Positions 17,081 through 25,944 of a DNA stretch of 64,000 nucleotides are shown in pieces. The notes beneath the pieces were generated by a model, which was not told where the DNA came from, ran no database searches, and saw only the letters and a list, made by a program, of their open reading frames with translations. This stretch comes from Arthrobacter sp. PvP023. Lineage in GTDB: Bacteria > Actinomycetota > Actinomycetes > Actinomycetales > Micrococcaceae. How positions within the stretch are numbered: position 1 is the first letter of the stretch; each line of letters opens with the position of its first letter. The position numbers and the translations under genes are program-made. The DNA lies in contig NZ_JAFIBI010000001.1 in the NCBI RefSeq assembly GCF_017832975.1, forward strand, positions 3,782,001-3,846,000, read 5' to 3'.

Positions 17081-18640
17081 ATGACGTCCCAGACCACGCA
17101 AAGTGATCCGATCCTTCTCGAGATGCGGTCCATCACCAAGGAATTCCCCGGCGTTAAAGCTTTGTCCGAGGTGAGCCTGCGGGTGAAGGCGGGCGAAATC
17201 CACGCCATCTGCGGCGAGAACGGCGCCGGCAAGTCCACCCTCATGAAGGTCCTCTCGGGTGTGTACCCGTACGGCAGCTACGACGGCGACATCGTGTACC
17301 AGAACGAGGTCCAGCAGTTCAAGGACATCCGTGCCAGCGAGCAGGCCGGCATCGTGATCATCCACCAGGAACTCGCGCTCATCCCGGAGCTCTCCATCAT
17401 GGAGAACATCTTCCTCGGCAACGAACCCACCAAGCGCGGAATCATCGACTGGGCCGAGGCCCGGACGCGGTCCACCGAACTGCTGGCCCGGGTGGGCCTG
17501 CGCGAAGATCCCGATACCGCCATCAAGGAGATCGGCGTCGGCAAGCAGCAGCTGGTGGAAATCGCCAAGGCGCTGAGCAAATCAGTGAAGCTCCTCATCC
17601 TCGACGAGCCCACGGCGGCCCTGAACGAGTCCGACTCCCAGCACCTGCTGGATCTCATGCTGGGGCTCAAGGGCCGCGGCATCACGTCCATCATCATTTC
17701 CCACAAGCTCAATGAGATCGAGCAGATCGCGGACTCCATCACCATCATCCGTGACGGCAAGTCCATAGAGACCCTCGATGTCAAGGCCGACGGCGTGGAT
17801 GAAGACCGCATCATCAAGGGCATGGTGGGCCGCACGCTGGAGTCACGCTTCCCGGACCACGAACCGAAGATCGGCGAGGTGTTCTTCGAAGTCAAGGACT
17901 GGAACGTCGGGCACCCGCAGATCCAGGACCGCCTGGTCTGCAAGAATTCCAACTTCTTCGTCCGCCGCGGCGAGATTGTCGGCTTTGCCGGGCTCATGGG
18001 CGCCGGACGCACGGAGCTGGCCCGTTCGGTGTTCGGCCGCTCGTATGGCCGCTTCATTTCCGGCCATATCTACAAGGACGGCAAGGAGATCACCCTCCGC
18101 ACCGTGCGGCAGGCTATCGATGCCGGGCTGGGCTACGTCACCGAGGACCGCAAGTCCCTGGGGCTGAACCTCCTGGATGACATAAAAACCACCACCGTTG
18201 CGGCGAACCTGAAGAAGATCAGCAAGCACAACATCGTGGACCCCAACAAGGAATTCACCGTTGCGGAGCAGTACCGGAAGTCATTGCGCACCAAGGCGCC
18301 CTCAGTGGAAGAAGGCGTCGCCAAGCTCTCGGGCGGCAACCAGCAGAAGGTGGTGCTCGCCAAATGGATGTTCACCGACCCGGACCTGCTGATTCTTGAC
18401 GAACCGACCCGCGGCATTGACGTGGGCGCCAAGTACGAGATCTACGGCATCATCCAGCAGCTGGCCAACCAGGGCAAGGGCGTGATTGTGATCTCCTCCG
18501 AGTTGCCGGAACTGCTGGGACTCTCGGACCGCATCTACACCATCTTCGAAGGCGCCATCACCGGTGTCCTGAACAAGGATGAAGCCAGCCAGGAAAACCT
18601 GATGAAGCTCATGACATCCGCCCGCAAGACCGCCGCCTGA
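17081..18640 (+). CDS. mmsA: Multiple-monosaccharide ABC transporter ATP-binding protein
   Basis: A 519-residue double ATPase of the carbohydrate uptake (CUT2) class, closest to MmsA/GguA. Cassette 1 has Walker A GENGAGKST (residues 45-53) and LLILDEPTAAL; cassette 2 has the degenerate Walker A GLMGAGRTE, signature LSGGNQQKV and LLILDEPTRGIDVG. The degenerate second P-loop is normal for CUT2. It energises uptake of pentoses or hexoses through the permease and binding protein encoded next. First gene of a three-gene operon under the upstream ROK repressor. Confidence 0.93.
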   Translation: MTSQTTQSDPILLEMRSITKEFPGVKALSEVSLRVKAGEIHAICGENGAGKSTLMKVLSGVYPYGSYDGDIVYQNEVQQFKDIRASEQAGIVIIHQELALIPELSIMENIFLGNEPTKRGIIDWAEARTRSTELLARVGLREDPDTAIKEIGVGKQQLVEIAKALSKSVKLLILDEPTAALNESDSQHLLDLMLGLKGRGITSIIISHKLNEIEQIADSITIIRDGKSIETLDVKADGVDEDRIIKGMVGRTLESRFPDHEPKIGEVFFEVKDWNVGHPQIQDRLVCKNSNFFVRRGEIVGFAGLMGAGRTELARSVFGRSYGRFISGHIYKDGKEITLRTVRQAIDAGLGYVTEDRKSLGLNLLDDIKTTTVAANLKKISKHNIVDPNKEFTVAEQYRKSLRTKAPSVEEGVAKLSGGNQQKVVLAKWMFTDPDLLILDEPTRGIDVGAKYEIYGIIQQLANQGKGVIVISSELPELLGLSDRIYTIFEGAITGVLNKDEASQENLMKLMTSARKTAA

Positions 18641-18685
18641 CCTTCTGGATACCTCCAGAACCTTCCAGACACAAGGACCGAAACA

Positions 18686-19957
18686 ATGAACGCGCTCAAG
18701 AAGCTATTTGGCGGAAACACCCGCCAATTCGGCATGATCTTCGCCCTGGTTGCACTGATCGTCTTTTTCCAGATTTTCACCGAGGGCCGCACGCTCACCC
18801 CGGGCAACGTCATCAACCTCTTCAACGGCAACTCCTACATTCTGATCCTGGCGATCGGCATGGTGCTGGTCATCATTGCCGGCCACATCGACCTCTCCGT
18901 GGGTTCCGTGGCAGCCTTCGTCGGCGTCGCCGTGGCCCTGGCCATCCGTGACTGGGGCATCCCCTGGTACGCCGGCGTTCTCCTGGGCCTGGCCCTCGGG
19001 GCGCTGATCGGGGCGTGGCAAGGGTTCTGGACCGCCTATGTGGGCATTCCCGCCTTCATCGTGACCCTGGCCGGTATGCTGCTCTTCCGCGGCTTCAACC
19101 AGTTCGTCGGCAAGTCCAACACCATCCCGGTCCCCGCCGATTTCCAGTACCTCGGCTCGGGCTATCTTCCCGAAGTGGGCCCGAACACCACCTACAACAA
19201 CCTCACGCTGCTCCTGGGCCTGCTGGCCGTGGCTTTCGTGATCTTCAGCGAAATCCGTGCCCGCCGCCGGGCCCTTGCCCTCGGCGCCGAGGTGCCGGAA
19301 GCCTGGGTGATGATCCTCAAGCTCGTCCTGATCTGCGGCGCCATCCTGTACGCCACGTACCTGTTCGCCACCGGCCGTCCGGGAACGTCCTTCCCCATTC
19401 CGGGCCTGATCCTGGCCGTCCTGGTCCTCATCTACGGCTTCATTTCCTCCAAGACCATCGTCGGCCGCCACATCTACGCCGTCGGCGGCAACAGGCACGC
19501 TGCCGAACTCTCCGGCGTGCAGTCCAAGAAGGTCAACTTCCTGGTGATGATGAACATGTCCATCCTGGCCGGCCTGGCAGGCATGATCTTCGTGGGCCGC
19601 TCCACCGCTTCCGGACCGTTCGACGGCGTCGGCTGGGAACTAGACGCCATCGCAGCCGTGTTCATCGGCGGCGCCGCCGTGACCGGCGGCGTGGGTACGG
19701 TGATCGGCTCGATCGTTGGTGGCCTGGTCATGGCCGTGCTGAACAACGGCCTGCAGCTCCTCGGCGTCGGCGCCGACCTCACCCAGATCATCAAGGGCCT
19801 GGTCCTCCTGATCGCCGTTGCCTTCGACGTCTACAACAAGACCCAGGGCAAGAAGTCCATCATCGGCATGATGATGAAAAACTTCGGCCGCAGCAGCAGC
19901 GAGCTGCAGCCGGACGAGACCTCATCCACCAAGGACGCTATCCGCAAGGAAGCCTGA
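18686..19957 (+). CDS. mmsB: Multiple-monosaccharide ABC transporter permease
   Basis: A 423-residue CUT2 permease with about ten or more membrane spans. The GHIDLSVGSVAAFVG segment near residue 70 and the GGAAVTGGVGTVIGSIVGG segment near 330 are the typical conserved blocks of RbsC/XylH/MmsB permeases. The start ATG follows AAGGA. The C-terminal 30 residues are polar. It is separated from mmsA by 45 bases. Confidence 0.92.
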   Translation: MNALKKLFGGNTRQFGMIFALVALIVFFQIFTEGRTLTPGNVINLFNGNSYILILAIGMVLVIIAGHIDLSVGSVAAFVGVAVALAIRDWGIPWYAGVLLGLALGALIGAWQGFWTAYVGIPAFIVTLAGMLLFRGFNQFVGKSNTIPVPADFQYLGSGYLPEVGPNTTYNNLTLLLGLLAVAFVIFSEIRARRRALALGAEVPEAWVMILKLVLICGAILYATYLFATGRPGTSFPIPGLILAVLVLIYGFISSKTIVGRHIYAVGGNRHAAELSGVQSKKVNFLVMMNMSILAGLAGMIFVGRSTASGPFDGVGWELDAIAAVFIGGAAVTGGVGTVIGSIVGGLVMAVLNNGLQLLGVGADLTQIIKGLVLLIAVAFDVYNKTQGKKSIIGMMMKNFGRSSSELQPDETSSTKDAIRKEA

Positions 19958-20007
19958 GCGCTCCCCCACGATTCTCCGCACACCATCTAAAGAAAGTGAA
20001 CCAAGCA

Positions 20008-21105
20008 ATGCAAATGATTGGTAAAGCAGGAAAGGCAGCAGCGATCGCTGCTATTGCGGCACTGGCGCTGACAGCCTGCGGCCGCGCCGAGACCGGCACC
20101 ACGGGTGGCAGCAGCGGCGGCGAGGCGTTCCCGAAGAACTCCTCGATCGGCGTCGCGCTCCCGCAGAAGACCAGTGAAAACTGGGTGCTGGCCGAGAAGC
20201 TGTTCAACGACGGACTCAACGGAGCCGGTTTCAAGGCTGACGTGCAGTTCGCCAACGGCGGCGTCTCCGAGCAGCAGAACCAGATCAGCGCCATGGTCAC
20301 CAAGGGTGCAAAGGTCATCATCGTGGGTGCCATTGACGGCGCCCAGCTGGGTACCCAGCTCAAGCAGGCCAAGGACTCCGGCGCCACCATCATCGCCTAC
20401 GACCGCCTGCTCCTGAACACCGAGAACGTGGACTACTACGTGGCCTACGACAACTTCAAGGTGGGTGAACTCCAGGGCCAGGCGCTGCTGGACGGCATGA
20501 AGGCCAAGAAGCCTTCCGGCCCGTACAACATCGAGCTCTTCGCCGGCTCCCCGGATGACGCCAACGCGAAGGTCTTCTTCGACGGCGCCATGAGCGTCCT
20601 CAAGCCGAAGATCGATGACGGCACCCTCAAGGTTGTCTCGGGCCAGACCTCGTTCGAGCAGGCCGTCACCCAGGGCTGGAAGGCTGAGAACGCCCAGCGT
20701 CGCGCCGACACCCTGCTGACCGGCAGCTACGGCACCGCTTCCCTGGACGGCGTCCTGTCTCCGAACGACACCCTGGCACGTGCAGTACTGACGTCCGTCA
20801 AGGCCGCCGGCAAGCCGCTCCCGATCATCACCGGCCAGGACTCCGAGGTTGAGTCCGTCAAGTCCATCATGGCCGGCGAGCAGTACTCCACCATCAACAA
20901 GGACACCCGCAAGCTCGTAGAGCACGCGATCACCATGGTCAAGGACATCCAGGCCGGCAAGACGCCTGAGATCAACGATGACAAGTCCTACAACAACACG
21001 GTCAAGACCGTTCCGGCCTACCTGCTGGATCCGGTCATCGTGACCAAGGAGAACGTCAAGACGGCCTACGTGGACGATCCGGTACTCGGCCCGATCACCA
21101 AGTAG
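20008..21105 (+). CDS. chvE: Multiple-monosaccharide ABC transporter substrate-binding lipoprotein
   Basis: A 365-residue periplasmic-binding-type protein. A signal peptide ends in the lipobox LALTACG, so it is membrane-anchored on the outer face. It begins its mature fold with SIGVALPQKTSENWV and includes AYDRLLLNTENVDYYVAYDN, a ChvE-like sugar-binding segment. ATG 20008 is the true start; the open frame upstream is only an alternative reading of mmsB. Third gene of the operon, followed by a strong terminator. ChvE relatives bind several aldoses, so the exact sugar is open. Confidence 0.92.
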   Translation: MQMIGKAGKAAAIAAIAALALTACGRAETGTTGGSSGGEAFPKNSSIGVALPQKTSENWVLAEKLFNDGLNGAGFKADVQFANGGVSEQQNQISAMVTKGAKVIIVGAIDGAQLGTQLKQAKDSGATIIAYDRLLLNTENVDYYVAYDNFKVGELQGQALLDGMKAKKPSGPYNIELFAGSPDDANAKVFFDGAMSVLKPKIDDGTLKVVSGQTSFEQAVTQGWKAENAQRRADTLLTGSYGTASLDGVLSPNDTLARAVLTSVKAAGKPLPIITGQDSEVESVKSIMAGEQYSTINKDTRKLVEHAITMVKDIQAGKTPEINDDKSYNNTVKTVPAYLLDPVIVTKENVKTAYVDDPVLGPITK

Positions 21106-21138
21106 TCCGCGCCTAGGCGCCTGTAGCAGCAGTCAAGG

Positions 21139-21175
21139 GCCCCGGCTCACCCGAGAGGGTGGGCCGGGGCTTTTG
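21139..21175 (+). terminator. Terminator of the mmsA-mmsB-chvE operon
   Basis: A 14-bp perfect stem GCCCCGGCTCACCC / GGGTGGGCCGGGGC with a GAGA loop, followed by TTTTGGTTT. It lies 33 bases after the chvE stop. Confidence 0.85.
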
Positions 21176-21330
21176 GTTTCGCGACGGTCCCGCAGCCCGG
21201 ACGGGGTTCCCGCAGTCCAGCGCGTCTTCACAGCGGAAACATAGCTTCGGCCCGTTCCCCGCACAGCCACGCGCACCACTGTTGGATCAGCAGCCGGTCA
21301 TTCCGTCCGGCCAGAGATCCTAGGAGTACC

Positions 21331-22782
21331 GTGAGCGTCCTCGCCCGAAGTGTAGGCAATGCCTTCAGAAACAAGGTCCGAACCGGGGCCGTGGTGGCGG
21401 TGTTGGCCGTGGCGATCGGCCTGGCCCTGTCCATGCTGGTGGCCAACCAGGCGGTTGCCGCCAAAGTCGCTGAACTGAACGCATCCGTGGGCACCGTCCT
21501 GACCGTGAATCCGGCCGGCGGCCAGGGCTTCGAGGGCGGCGGAGAACCGCTCACGGCGGAGCAGGCGGCAACCGCTGCCGCAGTACCGAACGTGACCAGC
21601 GTAGTCGGCACAAAGGCGCTCAGGTTGCGCAATGCCACCGAGGCGGCAGCACAGTCCGCCGCCGGAACCCAGACGGTCGGCCCCGGCGGAGGCCAGGGCG
21701 GACCCGGCGGACAGGCCACCACCACGCTGACCACCAGCCTCACCGCCGCCATCGACGCCGGAACGCTCGGCAACCGCAACCAGGCCGCGGAGGGAACCAC
21801 GGGCTCAACCGGAACCACCCAGCCGGCCCGGACCATGTCCCTGCCGATCACCGCCACCGGGATCGGCGCCGAGGTGGACAGCACGGGCAAGGCCCTGAGT
21901 ATCACCGAAGGCACCGGCCTGGGCGACTACAACGCGGAATCCGCCAACGCGCTTCTCGGCACCACGCTCGCCGAGAAGAACAACCTCAAGGTCGGCTCGA
22001 CGTTCACCATCAATGACCAGACTTATACGGTGGCAGGCCTGTTCGACGCCGGTACCACCTTCGGCAACAACGCCCTCTACGTCACCCTCCCCTCCGCCCA
22101 GACCCTGGCTGAACTGCCCGGCGAGCTGTCCACCATGATCGTCACCGTGAACACCATGGAAAACGTGGATGCCGCCAAGACCGCCCTCCAGGCCGCCCTC
22201 GGTACGGACAAGGCCGACGTCACCCAGGGCCAGCGCAACCTCGAGACCGCCGTCAGCTCACTCGACAGCGTCAAGAACATCTCCCTCATTGCCTTCATCG
22301 CGGCGCTGGGCACGGCCGGCCTGATCATCCTCCTGATCATGGTGATGCTGGTCCGCGAGCGCCGCCGTGAAATCGGTGTGCTCAAGGCGATCGGCGCGCC
22401 GAACCGCACCATCGGACTCCAGTTCGTCCTGGAAGCGCTGGTCCTCGTGGCCCTGGGCAGCGTGGCGGGTGCCGCCATCGCGTCGTTCGCCAGCGGCGGC
22501 ATCGCCTCCGCACTGATCAGCTCCAATTCATCGACGACGACGGCGGCAACCACCGGGCGCGGCATGCCCGGCGGGGCCGGCTTCCCCGGCGGCGCAGGTC
22601 TTCCCCAAGGGGGGCCCTTCGGCGGAGCCTCCCAGCTGCTCACCACCGTCACCGCGAGCGCCTCCCCCGGCGTGATCGCGGCCGGCATCGCCGCTGTGTT
22701 CGGCGTCGCCATCATCGGTGCGCTGGTCCCCGCGCTCCTGACCGCCCGCATCCGCCCCATCGAAGTCCTCCGAGGAGAGTAG
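21331..22782 (+). CDS. MacB/FtsX-type ABC transporter permease
   Basis: A 483-residue permease: one N-terminal span (VVAVLAVAIGLALSMLVAN), a large outside domain, then three C-terminal spans. The FtsX-type segment ERRREIGVLKAIGAPNRTIG is near residue 345. Unusual for the family is a Gly/Pro-rich stretch MPGGAGFPGGAGLPQGG in the loop before the last span, and a Gly-Gln-rich stretch near residue 115. GTG 21331 follows TAGGAG. It works with the ATPase encoded two bases downstream, probably in export of a peptide or lipid-linked molecule or in envelope stress. Confidence 0.88.
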   Translation: MSVLARSVGNAFRNKVRTGAVVAVLAVAIGLALSMLVANQAVAAKVAELNASVGTVLTVNPAGGQGFEGGGEPLTAEQAATAAAVPNVTSVVGTKALRLRNATEAAAQSAAGTQTVGPGGGQGGPGGQATTTLTTSLTAAIDAGTLGNRNQAAEGTTGSTGTTQPARTMSLPITATGIGAEVDSTGKALSITEGTGLGDYNAESANALLGTTLAEKNNLKVGSTFTINDQTYTVAGLFDAGTTFGNNALYVTLPSAQTLAELPGELSTMIVTVNTMENVDAAKTALQAALGTDKADVTQGQRNLETAVSSLDSVKNISLIAFIAALGTAGLIILLIMVMLVRERRREIGVLKAIGAPNRTIGLQFVLEALVLVALGSVAGAAIASFASGGIASALISSNSSTTTAATTGRGMPGGAGFPGGAGLPQGGPFGGASQLLTTVTASASPGVIAAGIAAVFGVAIIGALVPALLTARIRPIEVLRGE

Positions 22783-22784
22783 CC

Positions 22785-23492
22785 ATGATCGAAGTCAAGA
22801 ATCTCGTCCGCACCTTCAAGTCCGGCGACCGCACCATCAAACCCGTCAACGACGTCAGCTTCGAACTCGAACAGGGCACGCTCGCGTCCATCGTGGGCAA
22901 GAGCGGCAGCGGCAAGAGCACACTGTTGTCCCTGCTGGGTGCGCTGGACAAGCCCACCAGCGGAGACGTCGTCGTCAACGGCGTCAGCCTGGCCAGCATG
23001 CCGGACGGCAAGCTGACCGAGTACCGGCGCCGCGACATCGGCTTCGTGTTCCAGCAGTTCAACCTGATCCCCAACCTGTCCGCCGTGGACAACGTGATGC
23101 TGCCGCTGGAGTTCGCCGGGGTCCGCAAGGCCGCGCGGCTGGCACGGGCCAAGGAACTGCTGGAGCAGGTGCAGTTGGATCCGGAGAAGCACGTGCGCCG
23201 CATCAACCGCCTGTCCGGCGGCGAGCAGCAGCGTGTGGCAATTGCCCGCGCACTGGCCAACGAGCCGAAGCTGATCCTGGCCGACGAGCCCACGGGCAAC
23301 CTGGACGAGCAGACCGGCGAGCACATCATCGAGCTCCTCAGCTCGCTGAGCCGCGACCACAACACCACCATCCTGGTGGTGACGCACGACCGCCAGCTCG
23401 CGAACAAGACGGACCGCCGCTTCCGGCTCCAGCAGGGGCGCCTCACCGAGGAACCCTCCCGCGCCAGGGTGGCAGCTGCAGCCACGGCGTAG
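22785..23492 (+). CDS. MacB/LolD-type ABC transporter ATP-binding protein
   Basis: A 235-residue ATPase of the MacB/LolD class: Walker A GKSGSGKST, Q-loop FVFQQFNLIPNLSAVDN, signature LSGGEQQRVAIARAL, Walker B LILADEPTGNLD and the H-loop VVTHD. Two bases after the permease gene, with GGAG in the permease end as ribosome site. The pair lacks an adjacent periplasmic adaptor, as is usual in Gram-positive bacteria. Confidence 0.92.
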   Translation: MIEVKNLVRTFKSGDRTIKPVNDVSFELEQGTLASIVGKSGSGKSTLLSLLGALDKPTSGDVVVNGVSLASMPDGKLTEYRRRDIGFVFQQFNLIPNLSAVDNVMLPLEFAGVRKAARLARAKELLEQVQLDPEKHVRRINRLSGGEQQRVAIARALANEPKLILADEPTGNLDEQTGEHIIELLSSLSRDHNTTILVVTHDRQLANKTDRRFRLQQGRLTEEPSRARVAAAATA

Positions 23493-23505
23493 TCGCAGCC
23501 CGCGC

Positions 23506-23551
23506 GGCAGGAGCTGAGGAGGCTGATAGCAACCCTCTCTCAGCTCCTGCC
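23506..23551 (+). terminator. Hairpin after the MacB-like operon
   Basis: A perfect 13-bp stem GGCAGGAGCTGAG / CTCAGCTCCTGCC with a 20-base loop, 13 bases past the ATPase stop. There is no T-run, so it is a weak terminator or an RNA-stabilising hairpin; its right arm overlaps the first 32-bp repeat. Confidence 0.45.
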
Positions 23552-23659
23552 GCTTTCAACCCAACGCTCTCTCACCAGTCGCAGGAAATATTCGGACGCT
23601 CTCTCACTTCCTGCAGGTATTTCCCCGATGCTCTCTCAGCCGGATGAGAGGATGTCACA
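23532..23659 (+). repeat. Four direct repeats with exact 32-bp period
   Basis: An 11-base block ACSCTCTCTCA or ATGCTCTCTCA begins at 23532, 23564, 23596 and 23628, exactly 32 bases apart. The intervening 21 bases are only partly alike (TTCCTGCAGG-type stretches). The array ends immediately at the ATG of the next gene (23660). Three helical turns per unit would put the blocks on one face of the DNA. Confidence 0.75.
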
Positions 23660-24730
23660 ATGACTGCCCCCATCGCGAAGCCCTGGCTGTTCAGCCAGGC
23701 CGATCAGGATCCCCGTTCCGCTACAGGACAAACTCTGCGGTGGGGAGTGGTGGCTACCGGCGGCATCGCCCAATCGGTGGCCAGGGATCTTGCCCTTCTG
23801 GCCGATGCGGAGCTGTATGCCGTCAGCTCCCGCAGCCAGGCGTCGGCTGAAGCGTTCGCTGCGGAGTACGGTTTTTCCACAGCCTACGGTGACGACGCCG
23901 GCGGAGCGGGCTACCACCGGCTCCTCGCCGACGACTCCGTGGATATTGTCTATGTAGCCACGCCGCACGCGCAGCACTATGAAGTGGCACTGGCCGCGCT
24001 CAATGCCGGCAAGCATGTGCTGTGCGAAAAGGCCCTCACCATCAACGCCCGGGAAGCTGGTGAACTTGTAGCCCTCGCGCGTTCCAAGAAGCTGTTCATG
24101 ATGGAAGCCATGTGGAGCCGCTTCCTCCCCAGCATGCAGCGCGCATTCGACATCGCGGCTTCCGGGGAGCTCGGGACGGTCCAGTGGGTCACCGCGGATC
24201 TCGGCTTCCCGGCGGTCTACTCCCCCAGCGCACGGCTCTGGGCCCTCAGGGACGGCGGCGGCGCCCTCCTTGACCTGACCGTGTACCCCCTGCTCTGGGC
24301 TCTGGGCACCCTGGGATTTCCGCAAACCGTGAGTGCCACGGGGGCAGTGAACGACGACGGCGTGGATGCCCAGAATGCGTTGACGCTGGGATACCACCAC
24401 GGCGCGCAGGCGCAACTGACATCATCGCTGACGGCATACGGCCCGCGGGCGGCAACCGTCGCAGGAAGTCTCGGGTATCTGCAGACCATCGGTTCGGTCA
24501 ACAATCCCAAGGAAATCCACGTCAGGATCGGCATGACGGAACCGCGGACCGAGCATTTCGAGGTCGTGGGCCGTGGCTACACTTACGAGCTCCGCGAGGT
24601 CACCAGGTGCATCCAGCAGGGGCTCACCGAGAGCCCGGTCATGCCGCTTGAGGACTCGCTGAATGTCATGAGGCTGTTCGATGGTGTCCGCGCCCAGCTC
24701 GGCGTGACCTACCCGAACGATGCACACTGA
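23660..24730 (+). CDS. Gfo/Idh/MocA-family NAD(P)-dependent oxidoreductase
   Basis: A 356-residue oxidoreductase. The N-terminal Rossmann motif is GVVATGGIAQSVARDL (residues about 30-45), then VYVATPHAQHYEVALAAL and the signature AGKHVLCEKALTIN with the catalytic Lys of the EKP-like motif (EKA here). The C-terminal alpha/beta domain is complete. Closest subgroup by feel is the dihydrodiol dehydrogenase/xylose dehydrogenase type. The start ATG directly abuts the 32-bp repeat array, and no good Shine-Dalgarno sequence other than GAGAGGATG is seen. The substrate, probably a sugar or cyclitol, is unknown. Confidence 0.85.
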   Translation: MTAPIAKPWLFSQADQDPRSATGQTLRWGVVATGGIAQSVARDLALLADAELYAVSSRSQASAEAFAAEYGFSTAYGDDAGGAGYHRLLADDSVDIVYVATPHAQHYEVALAALNAGKHVLCEKALTINAREAGELVALARSKKLFMMEAMWSRFLPSMQRAFDIAASGELGTVQWVTADLGFPAVYSPSARLWALRDGGGALLDLTVYPLLWALGTLGFPQTVSATGAVNDDGVDAQNALTLGYHHGAQAQLTSSLTAYGPRAATVAGSLGYLQTIGSVNNPKEIHVRIGMTEPRTEHFEVVGRGYTYELREVTRCIQQGLTESPVMPLEDSLNVMRLFDGVRAQLGVTYPNDAH

Positions 24731-24788
24731 CGTCGCTCAACACCGCGGAAAAAATAATCAATTCGCCGGACTATTAACCGGAAAAGGC

Positions 24789-24818
24789 TGGACGCCGGCT
24801 CCGGATCGTGCCTAGGCT
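24789..24818 (+). promoter_or_regulatory. Promoter of the first FDPGSSPD gene
   Basis: TGGACG and TAGGCT are separated by 18 bases, giving a leader of about 40 bases. The paralogous gene at 57460 has TGGACG-N18-TATCCT (57400-57429), the same -35 and spacing. Confidence 0.5.
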
Positions 24819-24865
24819 GTTAGGCAATCGTCGAATCTTCGAGGTGCCTTGGGGGGTGTTTGCGC

Positions 24866-25861
24866 ATGGAATCAGCAGGTTTTCCATGGCGCGCGCTCCG
24901 TCCATTGCTCCTCGCAGGCGCCGCGGCCACTGCCTGGCTGACCCTATCTGCTCCGGCCGCCAGCGCCGATACCGCGTCTGATTCCGCTTCCCTGCTTGGA
25001 AGCGTCAGCTCCTCCGTCTCATCAGTAACCGCCGCCGCAATCAATCCAGTTGAGGACGTCCTGGCCGCTGCGGTTCCCGGCGTAAGAACGGACGCTCCGG
25101 TTGATGAAGCCGTACTCCCGGCACAGCCAAGTTCCGCTGAACCGGCCGGTCTGCTCCAGCCTCTTACCGGCGCTGCAACCGGTCCCGTGGACTACCTGAT
25201 TGAGGTTGTTCCGGTGGTGAACCAGATAGTCCCCTCCGGCACTGTTGGCGCCGTCACGGCGCCCGTCACGGCCGCGGCCGACGGAATCGTCACCGGCATC
25301 GCCGAGGAAGTCTTGCCAATAGCTGGCGATGCCCTGCCAGTGCTGGACCCCGTTGTGGAACCGGTGGGCGACCTCCTGGCGGGCGTCGGTCCCCTTCCGG
25401 GTCCGGAGGTCTTGATACCGAATCTCCCAGTTCCTGACATCGCCGCGGCTGACGACGCAACCGCCGACAGCATCGCACCGGCCAGGGTCCCGCCCGTCAG
25501 CGCGGACGCCCCAAGCGCCAGTGATCTGCCGGCCGCCCCGGCCACATCAACCTCAGCCATGTCGAAGTCAGCGGCGTCCTTCCACCCCTCTGGCCCTGGC
25601 ACGCTGCAGACTGCACCGGTACAAGCGGGAATTCTTGCAGATCCCCTCCCCCGCGACGGAACCCCCAGCCCGGCAGTGTTGCCGGCTGTTCCGGGCTCCG
25701 GATCTGGGAGCAGCCAGTCGCAAGGCGGCGGTGCCGGCGGAGCAGCCTGGCTATCAGCTTTCCACCTAGACGTTCCGCTGACCGTTGTTCTTCCCGTCAG
25801 CGGCCCCCTGCAAAGTGCTCCCGCACCGGTGTCTTTCGACCCCGGTTCATCTCCTGACTAG
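24866..25861 (+). CDS. Secreted Ala/Pro/Val-rich protein with FDPGSSPD tail (paralogue 1)
   Basis: A 331-residue exported protein. Signal peptide residues 1-33 (core LLLAGAAATAWLTL) ends APAASA. The mature part is rich in Ala, Pro, Val and Asp with hydrophobic-proline alternation (VAEPVGD, IPNLPVPDI types) and no cysteine or known domain. It ends FDPGSSPD, exactly as does the product of the gene at 57460, and both share a similar Pro/Val-rich middle. ATG 24866 follows GGGGGGTG. Next comes the chaplin-like surface protein, suggesting an envelope role. I do not recognise a described family. Confidence 0.75.
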   Translation: MESAGFPWRALRPLLLAGAAATAWLTLSAPAASADTASDSASLLGSVSSSVSSVTAAAINPVEDVLAAAVPGVRTDAPVDEAVLPAQPSSAEPAGLLQPLTGAATGPVDYLIEVVPVVNQIVPSGTVGAVTAPVTAAADGIVTGIAEEVLPIAGDALPVLDPVVEPVGDLLAGVGPLPGPEVLIPNLPVPDIAAADDATADSIAPARVPPVSADAPSASDLPAAPATSTSAMSKSAASFHPSGPGTLQTAPVQAGILADPLPRDGTPSPAVLPAVPGSGSGSSQSQGGGAGGAAWLSAFHLDVPLTVVLPVSGPLQSAPAPVSFDPGSSPD

Positions 25862-25944
25862 TTGGGCCTTCCCTGCGCCTTTGCGCGGAAAACGGCCATT
25901 CGGGCTGCCCTGGGCACCCACACAACAACTTTCAGGAGATCACC

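Noticed and set aside
19015..20007. N-terminal extension of the chvE frame through mmsB
   Set aside because: It is an off-frame reading of the permease gene; the lipoprotein signal peptide starts at 20008.
23532..23659. CRISPR array
   Set aside because: Only an 11-base block is conserved, spacing units are related to each other, and no cas genes are present.
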